DNA of 64,000 bases from Deltaproteobacteria bacterium (lineage in GTDB: Bacteria > Desulfobacterota > Desulfarculia > Adiutricales > Adiutricaceae): positions 1 to 64,000 of the forward strand of contig JAISCZ010000021.1 of assembly GCA_031265205.1 (NCBI GenBank). Reading direction: 5' to 3'. Below the pieces are notes generated by a model that made no database searches, was not told where the DNA came from, and worked only from the letters and a program-made list of their open reading frames with translations. Positions 35,480 through 44,535 of the stretch are shown piece after piece. The number at the start of each line of letters is the position of its first letter. The first letter of the stretch is position 1. The position numbers and the translations under genes were made by a program.

Positions 35480-36799
35480 CTAAGCCCCCACGGGATAGGC
35501 CAAAGGCGCCCGCGCGAGCGGAAGTTCCCGGGCCATCTCCTCGTTATCCTCCGAGTCGGGGAAGCGGTCGCGGATGCGTCGCAAAACCGAGCGGCGCGCC
35601 AGTAAAGACTCGATCACCTGGGGGTCGAAATGATGCCCGCTTTCCTGCTCCATAATCTGAATGGACAGGGACTCGTCAAAAGAATCCTTGTAAGAGCGGC
35701 GCGACACTAAAGCGTCGTAAACGTCGGCCACCGCGAGGATCCTCCCGTAGATGGAAATCTCCGAGCCCTTTTTTCCCAAAACCCGACCGCCCGGGCCGAC
35801 GCGCCCCGGGAGGGGTCGGCCCGTGTCGATGTCCACCCAGCCCGGATAGCCTTGGCCGTCCCAACGCTCGTGGTGGTCCAAAATCACCTGGTAAGTCAGC
35901 TTGTCGAGCTGGGTGCGGTGCTGGCGGAAGAGGCGCGCCCCGATTAAGACATGGCCCTCCATGGTAGCCCGCTCCTTGAGGTCCAAGCGCCCCGGCTTGG
36001 TCAAGATGGACCGGGGAACGCTTGTCTTCCCGATATCGTGCAGCATGGCGGCGAGGGGAAAAAGGTCCAACACCCGCAGGCGCTCTTGATAGGGCGTTTT
36101 CCTTTTCGTGGACCAATGCTCGAAGATCTCCGCCGAGAGGCAGGCGACCCTCTGGGCGTGGGCCGCGGTCTCCTGGGGATCGTGGCGGGAAATCAGCTCC
36201 ACGTTCCTTAAAGTCAAGGAGCGGAGCATCATGGCCTTTTCCAGGCTCATGGCCGCGCTGTTGACGTAGAACTCTAAAATTTTTTCGTCGTCCTCGTCAA
36301 AACCCTTGGCCCTCCCATGGGGATCCAAAGGGTTGATGAGCTGAATCACGCCGATGCTTTCGGGCAACATGCCCTTGATGGGCAGAGTCATGACGGTCTG
36401 GGTGAAATAATTGGCGCTTTTGTCCACGGCCGTGTGGTGCTGGAAGGGGGCGTCCGGGTCAATGTCCGCGGTGTTTTCGATGGCCAGGGTCCGCTGCTCC
36501 AAAGCCACGTAACCCGCGAGGGAGGCGTGGTCCAAATCGAGGGCGTAGTTGAGGAAGGGGAGTTCGCAGGACTCGCCGACCACCCGCTCCAAATAGTCGT
36601 TCTGGCTGATGGCTAAAACGAGCTTCTGGCCGCGACGGATGTAGATGGATCCCGCCTCCGCGGATATAAGGGAGCGCGCGTCCTTTAAAATCCTCTCCAA
36701 GAGAAGATCGACGTCGGTTAGCTCGCTCAGGGAGGCCGCCAAATGACCGGCTTTGCGGTCTTTGCCGATATCCCGCACCAAATCGCAAAAAAGGGCCAC
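35480..36799 (-). CDS. GAF / HD-GYP cyclic-di-GMP phosphodiesterase
   Basis: 439 residues. Residues 20-190 form a GAF-type sensor domain (LLLERILKDARSLISAEAGSIYIRR through FYVNSAAMSLEKAM). Residues 205-400 form the HD-GYP domain: H214 of the AAHAQRV helix, HDIGK at 254-258, HERW at 310-313 and GYP at 317-319, then YGRILAVADVYDALVSRRSYK. Metal-binding residues appear intact, so it should hydrolyse c-di-GMP. It starts 28 bp after the hybrid histidine kinase gene on the same strand. The two probably form one signal-transduction operon in which kinase output and second-messenger turnover are linked. Confidence 0.9.
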   Translation of the reverse strand: MALFCDLVRDIGKDRKAGHLAASLSELTDVDLLLERILKDARSLISAEAGSIYIRRGQKLVLAISQNDYLERVVGESCELPFLNYALDLDHASLAGYVALEQRTLAIENTADIDPDAPFQHHTAVDKSANYFTQTVMTLPIKGMLPESIGVIQLINPLDPHGRAKGFDEDDEKILEFYVNSAAMSLEKAMMLRSLTLRNVELISRHDPQETAAHAQRVACLSAEIFEHWSTKRKTPYQERLRVLDLFPLAAMLHDIGKTSVPRSILTKPGRLDLKERATMEGHVLIGARLFRQHRTQLDKLTYQVILDHHERWDGQGYPGWVDIDTGRPLPGRVGPGGRVLGKKGSEISIYGRILAVADVYDALVSRRSYKDSFDESLSIQIMEQESGHHFDPQVIESLLARRSVLRRIRDRFPDSEDNEEMARELPLARAPLAYPVGA

Positions 36800-36827
36800 T
36801 CCCGTTCCTTTCGCGAGCCCGAAGCTC

Positions 36828-39680
36828 CTAGTTCAGGGCCCGCTGGCCCGTTTCCCCCCGCCCGTCGCCCCCCGCTGGAGGGCCCCCGTACAGGGCCTGG
36901 AAGATGGCCTTGGCGATATCCTCCAGGGTGTAGGGTTTGTGGACGAAAAGGGTGGCCCCCAGGGCTCTGGCTTTTTCCACTTCCTCGCCGTCGGCCATGC
37001 CCGAGGCGATAATGGCTTTCTGTCCAGGGCGAAAGCTTAAGATTTCCTGATAGGTCTCGCGGCCGTTCATTCCGGGCCGCATGATCATATCCAATATTAA
37101 CAGATCCGCCTCGTTTTCTTTGAGAAAGGCCACCGCCTCCTCCCCCGAGGTCGCCACGAGCGGGGTAAAACCCAATTTGGCGAGCATTTTTTGGGCGAGT
37201 TTGCGCTGAATGTCCACGTCGTCCACCACGAGGACCCGCTCGCCGCGGCCCTGGTACTTTTCCAGGGCCTTGGGGGCCCCGGCCTTGGCGGCGGCGACGG
37301 CCCGCGGAAAATAGAGCCGAAAGGTCGTGCCCTCCGCGCCGCTGGTAAACTCGGCGGCCCCCTGAAGGGCCCGGACCGTGTTCGCGACCACCGTGAGGCT
37401 CAGGCCCCTGCCGCCCCAAAGCTTGCCGCTGTAGAAGGGCTCAAAGACCTTCCCGAAGTCCTCGGGGGGAATCCCCAGGCCGTTGTCGCTCACCTCCAGC
37501 GCCACGAAGGGCCCCGGGATCTTGACGTGAAAGCCGGCGACGGGTTTTTCCAAAGTCGCGGGATAGGCCCGCACGACGACCTTGCCCCCCTGGGGATTGA
37601 GGGAGGCGGCTCGGAAGGCGTTGTTGACCAGGCTCAGAACGGATTTTTTGAGGTGCACGGGGCTCCCCTCCAAGAGGAGGGTTTCCGGGGAAACGGAAGT
37701 CTCGAGGGTCACCCGTTCCGGGTGGTTGTGGGGAGGAATGTCCGCGAGGGCCGCGCGAGACTCCATGATCCCCGCCACCAGCTCGCCCAGGTTAATGGCC
37801 ACCTTGGTGGTGGCCACCCCCTTGGCGAGGGTCAGGAGATCGCCCACCACGCCCGCCGCCCTTTGGCCGGCGGCCAAAATCTCGGAAATAAGGTTCCGCT
37901 GGGATTCGCTTAAGTCCCCTTCCTTGAGCAAAAGCTCCGGGTAGCCGATGATCCCCGAGAGGATATTGTTGAGCTCGTGGGCCACTTCCGAGGCCATGAC
38001 CCCCATGGTCTCCATGGCCTGAGCCCGGTTGAGCTTTTCCTGGAGCTCGCCGCGCTCCTTTTCGGCGTTCCGGCGGTCGGTCACGTCAATGAGGATTCCG
38101 AGGATAAAATTGCCCTTGGGGAGCCTTAAGGTGGCGCCTAAGAAAAGGGCCATGACCTTTTGCCCGTCGGGTCTGGAAAAAGCCAACTCCTGGGAGCTCG
38201 CCTTAACCTGGCCGTTCTCCTGCGAGGCGTGAAAGGCTTGGGCGTCAACGCCCAACAGGGCCGCCATGGAGGCTCCCTTGGCCTGGGCCAAAGAAACCCC
38301 GGTCAGGGGCTCGAAATTGGAATTGGCCTCGATGAGGTTGAAGTTCTCATCCATGACCGTGACGATCTGCGGGCTCACCTCAAAGATCGTCCGGAACTTG
38401 GCCTCGTTTTCCCGCAAGAGGTTTTCGGCCCGCTCGCGGGCCCGGATCATGGAATTGGCGGCCTCGGCCAGGAGCGCGAATTCCTGGAAAGGCTGGCTGT
38501 CGGGATCGATTAGGACGGAACTGGAGGAGGCGGAGTCAAAAAACTTGAAAAAGGAGGCGAAGCTCCTCTGGGCCTTTTGGGAAAGGATCCGGGAGATCAA
38601 AATGATCACCGCCAGGATGGAGAGCGAGATAAAGGCCACCCGGTAGATGTTGCGGTTCATGTCGGCCCGCAGGGCCGCTCTTTTTTCCCCCAAGGCGGAC
38701 TCCAAAAGGCTCGTGGGGACAAAGCCCACGAAAACCCAAGGCTTTCCGGCGACCGTCCGGTAATAGGAAAGGATATCGTAGCTCTCCTGGGTCTCCTGGC
38801 CGACGAGGGAAAAATTGAAAAAATCCCAGCTGACCTCCCGGGCCTGGCGGATGATCTTGGAGGCGGCCCGGTTCAGGCCCGTCCCGGCGTCGTCCACGAA
38901 GACGTTGCCCCTCAGGCCGTTTTCCCTTTCGGTCAGGATATCCCCCTCCAGGGTCAGAAAGACAAGGTCCATGCCCTCGGGCAGGGTGAGGTTATTGAGC
39001 CAGGCGAAATACTGGGTCTCCTGGTCCCGCTCCCAAACCTCGGGAAATTGGCTGACCCCAATGGCCCAGCCCAAGGGCTCAAAGACCTTCAGATAGGTGA
39101 CGGGAGTCCAATCCTCCTCGCCCTCGGGTCCCAGCCACTCTTCCCCGTCCTTTTGGGGAAAATCGAAGTGGTAAAAGCCCTCCCCGATCGTTTGGACGCT
39201 CTCCAGGACGAGGGCGTAATCCGCGAGCGCCTCGCCCTCGGGCTGGGCGCCGGAAAAGAGGCGCCCGTCCGCGAGACGGATCCCCACCCAGCGCTGCCGG
39301 TCCCCGTTAAAAGAAGCCTCCCGGAAAAAAGTGGCGAGGCTCTCCTCCAAGGCCGCCAGGGAATCGCCCTCCGCTTCCGCGCTCGCCGCTTCCAGCGCGG
39401 TCCAAAGCTCGTAGGAGCGCTCTTTGAGGGAGACGTAAAAATTGAGGCTCTGGTTGGAGGTTTCTTCCCCTATAAAATCGGTGATCCCCGAGACCTCGGT
39501 TTCCAGGGTCACGCGCCACTGGCTCTCGAACTCCGTGGCCATCTTGAGGCTTTCGGCCTCGTTCCGCCTTTTATCGTAGCTTATCCAGAGAAAGGCGATA
39601 ATGACGATAGAGGCGAGCGAGGCCCCCGAAAGGAGAAAGAGGACTACCTGAGTCAGGCGATTTTTGGGCTTGACGCTCAC
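36828..39680 (-). CDS. Hybrid sensor histidine kinase (Cache-PAS-HisKA-HATPase-REC)
   Basis: 950 residues. TM1 at about 11-33 and TM2 at about 344-363 flank a periplasmic sensor region with a Cache/PAS look. A PAS domain spans about 427-535 (FRTIFEVSPQIVTVMDENFNLIEANS). HisKA carries the phospho-acceptor in EVAHELNNILSGIIGY (His568). The HATPase domain includes DNGLGIPPEDFGKVFEPF and a GRGLSLTVV G2 box. The C-terminal receiver (about 815-935) has VVDDVDIQRK and the phospho-acceptor Asp in LLILDMIMRPG. The REC domain inside the kinase points to phosphorelay or self-regulation. No separate response regulator is adjacent; the HD-GYP gene follows. Confidence 0.93.
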   Translation of the reverse strand: MSVKPKNRLTQVVLFLLSGASLASIVIIAFLWISYDKRRNEAESLKMATEFESQWRVTLETEVSGITDFIGEETSNQSLNFYVSLKERSYELWTALEAASAEAEGDSLAALEESLATFFREASFNGDRQRWVGIRLADGRLFSGAQPEGEALADYALVLESVQTIGEGFYHFDFPQKDGEEWLGPEGEEDWTPVTYLKVFEPLGWAIGVSQFPEVWERDQETQYFAWLNNLTLPEGMDLVFLTLEGDILTERENGLRGNVFVDDAGTGLNRAASKIIRQAREVSWDFFNFSLVGQETQESYDILSYYRTVAGKPWVFVGFVPTSLLESALGEKRAALRADMNRNIYRVAFISLSILAVIILISRILSQKAQRSFASFFKFFDSASSSSVLIDPDSQPFQEFALLAEAANSMIRARERAENLLRENEAKFRTIFEVSPQIVTVMDENFNLIEANSNFEPLTGVSLAQAKGASMAALLGVDAQAFHASQENGQVKASSQELAFSRPDGQKVMALFLGATLRLPKGNFILGILIDVTDRRNAEKERGELQEKLNRAQAMETMGVMASEVAHELNNILSGIIGYPELLLKEGDLSESQRNLISEILAAGQRAAGVVGDLLTLAKGVATTKVAINLGELVAGIMESRAALADIPPHNHPERVTLETSVSPETLLLEGSPVHLKKSVLSLVNNAFRAASLNPQGGKVVVRAYPATLEKPVAGFHVKIPGPFVALEVSDNGLGIPPEDFGKVFEPFYSGKLWGGRGLSLTVVANTVRALQGAAEFTSGAEGTTFRLYFPRAVAAAKAGAPKALEKYQGRGERVLVVDDVDIQRKLAQKMLAKLGFTPLVATSGEEAVAFLKENEADLLILDMIMRPGMNGRETYQEILSFRPGQKAIIASGMADGEEVEKARALGATLFVHKPYTLEDIAKAIFQALYGGPPAGGDGRGETGQRALN

Positions 39681-41227
39681 GAAGAAATCATCTCCCGATA
39701 GGGAAGCCTTTGGCGAATTAAGATTGGGGAAGCCAAAATGGCGCGGGCGGCGACGCCGACTCGCGCCCCAGCGCTCCCTAAAAAGCGCGCGAACTGAAAA
39801 CTTGGGGAAAAGGCGAGCGGTCCGCCTAAGATCTTAAAAGACGGGGAGGTAAAAAGCAAATAATTAGGACCACGGGCCCACGCTCCCGCGCGTCGCCGCC
39901 CCCCCGGAGCTTTTCGAGCTTCAAAGTTTCGCGCGCGGCCCTCCCCCTCCGCGCCGGAAGGAAGCCCGGAGCGCCCGGGCGCCCTTCCGGCGGGCCGCGC
40001 GCGCGAAATATCTTTCCCGCGAGCGGGAGGCGGCCGCGCCCTCCCTCAAAATTTCCCTCCAAGCCGTATTTTTGGAGCCCCCCCCTTCATAGAAGGAGTT
40101 GGATTTTCCCCGCGCGGGATAGCGCGAATTGGAGCGCGAAAACGGTTCAAGCGAAAATTTTAGCGCCTGCGCTGCCAATTTTCGAGCCATAAGGCGATCT
40201 CGCGAACTTTTTGGGGCGCGTTTTTGACCGACCGCCTTCGTGAGCGCCGGGCGTTCCCTCCAATTTATCAGCGGCCTGAGCCTCCCTCAAGTTGACCAAA
40301 AGACCCCCGCGCCTCGCCTTTCGCCGGCGGGCGGCGCTATCGCCTCCTGTCCGCGGCCCGGATCTTAGAAACCGCGCGGCGATTATAACCCAGGTGGAGC
40401 GGACGCGCGCGAAAGGCGCCGCCCCGAAGGACGGGACGCGCGAGGGGCCTCTCTCGGGCGATCGGCGCCCGCGCGTTCCCAAGGCGCGGGGCGACGTGGG
40501 CCGCCTGGGAGTCGCGTCGCGGGAACCCCCGGGGTAAGGACGCCGCGCGGAATCCACCGTCCGCGATCGCCAAGGCGCCCTCAAGCGTCATTCCGTCCAT
40601 AAATTTGTGGCGCGTCGCGTCAGGCGCGTCGCGCTTGATTTTTTCCACGATTGTGAGGTAACGTTTAAGAGTCGAAAGCCATTGACTTCACGCTTACGCC
40701 AAACGGCGCGAACATTTTGAAGTTAAAAATTTCTCAGGCGTGGTTAAAAATTATAAATTAGCGTTCGCGTTAGAAAGCGAGCGCGTTATCGCGTATTGGC
40801 GTAAGGCCGGTATGTCGATAAAATTTCGCGCGATCAAGCGCTCAAGCGACTGGAAATCATAGAGCGTTCAATGGAGGCGGACATGGCGGTCTTTCCAGAT
40901 AGAAAATCTTACAAATTGATATGGCCAGGGCCACGCCGGCTCGAACCTCGGGGCAATCATCCAGCGTCACCTACCGCTTAGGGCCGTTTGGCCCGAGCGT
41001 CTCTCCACGTTCCCGCCGCGACCGGGGCCTCCATATCGCGCCGACGGCGTCGGCGCGCCACCGCGCGGCTCGGACTCTCACGGCGCCGGGCCGAGCGAGC
41101 CGGACTCCTAAGAGTCGCTCTCCATCCCCACGCGATGACCAGCGGAAAGGGCCAGTCACAACCCAATCTTTCCTCGCGGTTCTCGGCGAGCTCATCCCAC
41201 GGGCGCGCGCCGGAAAGGCCAAAGGGC
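39681..41227. other. 1.5-kb spacer without recognisable genes
   Basis: A GC-rich part (39800-40600) and an AT-richer part (40660-40920). Frames on both strands are compositional. The adjoining 41.2-41.5 kb is a gene relic, so this stretch may be more deeply decayed coding DNA. Confidence 0.45.
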
Positions 41228-41520
41228 GCTCTCCCCGATGTCCTGGGAACCGTAAAAGACGATTAAAATTTCCGGCTCCAAGCCCGCGAGTCGCGCGCGT
41301 CTCCATCGCGTCCCCCAGAAGAAGGGACGCGACGAGCTCGAAAATCCCGCCGCGGCTCGCCTCCGCGCCCTGATGGAAGAGCCGTGGAACACGATATCCT
41401 GGGAACCGTTCTTGCTTCTCCCCGTCAGGGAATTGAAGCTTGCCGGGGCGTTCCATCACATGGCTTCCTCGGAGGGCGAGCCCTCGAAGAGCCCAAAGCC
41501 ATTGTTATCAATGGCCATAA
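41228..41520 (-). pseudogene. Decayed copy of the alpha/beta hydrolase gene
   Basis: This segment is a diverged copy of part of the intact hydrolase gene at 46186-47175. Matching runs include the DNA encoding LLLGDAMxTRA and RARLAGLEPxILIVF, and the stretch around GGCTCCAAGCCCGCGAG, CATCGCGTCCCCCA and TTCCTCGGAGGGCGAGCCCTC. About 85 bp present in the intact gene (46564-46648), including sequence before the nucleophile region, is deleted, and several small indels split the frame among all three minus-strand frames. Both ends of the gene are missing. It is clearly non-functional and dates a duplication of this locus. Confidence 0.75.
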
Positions 41521-42050
41521 TACTTTGTGGCGTTTGCTATAGAGCTTAGATGGCGCGCGAAGCGTCCCCAAAGCATAGCCTTTTGAGCTTTAGGCGGTTC
41601 GCCAATAGTTGGCGAAGCCAACGCCCGTAGGCGGGTTAGAACCATCAATAACGGCTAAGAGGCGCCAGAAAGTAGTTTAACTACATCTATTTAACTCTCG
41701 AATGGGACTAAAGCCCCCAAAACAGTTGCGAAATAACTTTCTTCGCGCTAAGATTTATTAAGGATAGATGGCGTAAATTGACGGCGCGCGTTAATGAGGT
41801 TCTCAGCCCCGCGTAATCAACGCCTGTTGAGCCGAGGCTAGGGGCGTTCCGAGTAATCTTTTTGGAACATTCATGTTTTTTATTAATAGCGCGCATTTTA
41901 AAATATAAGGTCTTTTCGGGAGCGCTCCCTAATTTTCGCGCTTTCGCTTTCGTAAGGGGAAAAATTGCCGAGACTAAAGTTAAGACGCTCAAATCGTTTG
42001 TAACCAATTCAGATCATGGTCGTTCGCGCGAACCGCGCAAGGATAGCGTA
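41521..42050. other. Spacer upstream of the AAA/nuclease gene
   Basis: It contains small palindromes near 41595-41640 (TTGGCGAAGCCAA; CCCGTAGGCGGG) and AT-richer DNA from 41640 on. The frame of the next gene extends upstream to 41862 without family sequence. No gene recognised. Confidence 0.4.
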
Positions 42051-43811
42051 ATGAAGGATATTGACTCGACCAATCAGGTTTTCGCGAATGTTATCGCGGA
42101 TAATCTTATATACGCGGACAAAACAAAACACGTTTGGGAACTGGCGAAAACGAAAAAAGCCTATTTTTTATCCAGGCCCAGAAGGTTCGGCAAATCGCTC
42201 CTTTTAAGCACCATCGCGGCGCTTTTTAAAGGGCCTTCTGATCCAGAACAAAATCCGCAAGGGCTTTTTAAGGGGTTATGGATTAGCGGAGAAGACGCGA
42301 GTTATGATTTTAATGATACCTATCCCGTAATATATATATCCATGTCCACGGCAAACTATTCTCCCGAGATAGTCGCGAGCGATATCCAAAGAAAGCTACG
42401 AGTGGTCGCCAATTCTTACGGTATCTCGCTTACCGATGACAGCCCGCAAACAATGTTAAACTCCCTCATTCTAGACCTTAAGAGCAAATATTACAAAAAT
42501 ATCGTTTTGCTTATCGATGAATATGACGATCCCGTTAGTTCAGTAATCAGCGATATTGATTTGGCGAAAAAAAACTCAGATATATTAAGAGGCTTTTATT
42601 CTATCCTCAAAGAAAACCAGCCAAATTTTCGTTTTGTGATGCTTACCGGCGTTACGCGTTATGAATTGCTATGGCAATCGGGAGTTCTAAACCATCTCTT
42701 TGACTTAACCATGTCAAAAAAGCGCGCGGACATCTGTGGGTTTACTTACGAAGAATTTGATAAATGTTTCGCGGACCGCTTTCAAATAACAATGGAAAAA
42801 TTTAAGGAACAAGGATATTTAGAGGAAAACAGCGGTATCGCTGAATTTCGCGAGGCGATTTTTAATAAATACGATGGCTATAGCTGGGATGGAAAAACGA
42901 GAGTGCTTAATCCGTTTTCCCTTCTTAACGCGTTTGAGAACGAAGAGCTAATTAGTTATTGGGCCACCCTTGAGCCGTCGACAAAAATATTGAACGCCGT
43001 TATGTCCAAAAATCCTTTGGGCTTAACAACCGATAAACTGCGTAATTTATCTTATGATTCAATTTACTCCATCTCGGATATTAACTCTATGACGCCTATT
43101 CCCGCCTTATTTCAAACCGGATATCTAACAATAGATAAAATTATAACATCCAAGGATAATTTATATTATTCATTCAAAACGCCAAATAACGAGATAAAAA
43201 CAGCTTTTTGGAAAGAGTTTTCCTCTTGCCTGTATAAATTTTTAGATTTTGATATTGACAAACTTGATCTGAAAACTGATTTTATAGAGGCCGTTATCGC
43301 CGAGGACTCCACAAAGCTTTCAATATTAATAGATTCATTTTTTGGCGCTATTCCGGCGTCTCTTCATATCCCACAGGAATCCTATTATCATAGCGTGCTT
43401 TATGGGTACCTTAATGGGTTAATTAATATTGAAGCGTTACCTGAAATCCCTGGAGCGGATGGAACCCCAGATATCCTTTGCGTTATTGGCGATGATCTGT
43501 ATGTTATCGTCGAGCTGAAGTTCAAAGACCCTAAAACACATCCCGCGAAAGTAAGCCGAAAAACTAAAACCGCTATGGAAAAGCTCGCCATTTCCGCCTT
43601 AGAAACCATAGACGCGAAAAGTTACTTAAGACCCTATTTAGCCAAAGCTAAAAAAATATTGAAATTAGGTTTAGGCGTTTATGGGAGGGGACGCGTCATG
43701 GCCATCTTGGAAAACGAAGAGCAAGCCAGGGCGCGCGTTAAGTTAATGGCTAAAAGGTCGAGTGGCGCCAGTTTTAATATAACATCGCCGAACACTTCTT
43801 CTAATAAGTAG
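42051..43811 (+). CDS. AAA-ATPase-like / PD-(D/E)XK nuclease-fold protein (DUF1703 type)
   Basis: 586 residues from ATG 42051 (AAGGA upstream). The N-terminus has NLIYADKTKHVWEL and the P-loop-like SRPRRFGKSLLLST at 41-54, then LLIDEYDDPVSSV at 153-165 as a Walker B. The C-terminus carries TPDILCVIGDDLYVIVELKF at about 472-491, a PD-(D/E)XK nuclease core. This AAA-ATPase_like plus PDDEXK_9 pairing is frequent, in multiple copies, in gut and host-associated bacteria; its role is unproven and may involve defence or mobile DNA. It is distinctly AT-rich against the GC-rich background, a sign of acquisition. Confidence 0.88.
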   Translation: MKDIDSTNQVFANVIADNLIYADKTKHVWELAKTKKAYFLSRPRRFGKSLLLSTIAALFKGPSDPEQNPQGLFKGLWISGEDASYDFNDTYPVIYISMSTANYSPEIVASDIQRKLRVVANSYGISLTDDSPQTMLNSLILDLKSKYYKNIVLLIDEYDDPVSSVISDIDLAKKNSDILRGFYSILKENQPNFRFVMLTGVTRYELLWQSGVLNHLFDLTMSKKRADICGFTYEEFDKCFADRFQITMEKFKEQGYLEENSGIAEFREAIFNKYDGYSWDGKTRVLNPFSLLNAFENEELISYWATLEPSTKILNAVMSKNPLGLTTDKLRNLSYDSIYSISDINSMTPIPALFQTGYLTIDKIITSKDNLYYSFKTPNNEIKTAFWKEFSSCLYKFLDFDIDKLDLKTDFIEAVIAEDSTKLSILIDSFFGAIPASLHIPQESYYHSVLYGYLNGLINIEALPEIPGADGTPDILCVIGDDLYVIVELKFKDPKTHPAKVSRKTKTAMEKLAISALETIDAKSYLRPYLAKAKKILKLGLGVYGRGRVMAILENEEQARARVKLMAKRSSGASFNITSPNTSSNK

Positions 43812-44535
43812 TTTTAAGCGCGGATCCTTATCGTTTTTGAATACTTCCATTTGCGGGTCAAAATATATCTTGTAGAGCGTAGCGTTAAATCCACGACATA
43901 AATCATGCGGATCGAAATGAAAATTATAAGAGGCTCCTAAACTGAAATTTGAGTATAAGACGACGCAATTTATTAATCAAAGATACTTCGATGATATATT
44001 ACGGTAAAATAAAGAAAACGCCTGAGAAAAATTAGCGCTATCGCGTCACTCAAAAATTAACGCGCAATTTGATTATTTCTGGCGTAAATTCAACGCCGCG
44101 CCACCGTCCTCTTCCTCCCCGCGCGTCGCCTCGGATAGACGCGCGGGGAACGCCAAAATGACGCAATCATTCCTCGCGCTCCTCGCCCGCGCGTAGGACG
44201 CTTTATTGGCGCGGGCGGTAGAATACAAGACCGTTATCGCGTATTGACGTTACGCCAAGCGGTTCCCCAAGCGAATCCGAGCGAACGAGTTCGCGCGACA
44301 AAGCCAAATTCACCGTTTCCCTTTACGCTTTGGCGTCAATGAGGCGGGAAAGCGCGGGGGATAGCCGCCGCCTCGGGCCCGGGAATGTCTCCTGGAGGAC
44401 AGCGGAAAGGTCGCTCGCGCCGAAACCTTTTCCACGGGTCTTGGGGCGGACGTGGAGGTCGCCGCGCCGCCCCACAAAGCCTCGGAAAGCGTAGCGCCCA
44501 GGCTAAACCACGGGAAAGGACGCGCGTTAAGGCGT
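43812..44535. other. Intergenic spacer
   Basis: AT-rich up to about 44090, GC-rich after. No gene, terminator or RNA recognised. It separates the AAA/nuclease gene from the convergent methyltransferase gene. Confidence 0.4.

Noticed and set aside
36727-37419. Long minus-strand frame within the kinase gene region
   Set aside because: It overlaps the REC-domain coding frame of the histidine kinase and is its shadow.
40337-40648. Minus-strand frame beginning MEKIKRDAPDATRHKF
   Set aside because: The start looks protein-like, but the remainder is Arg-rich GC shadow and no family is recognised; too weak to call.
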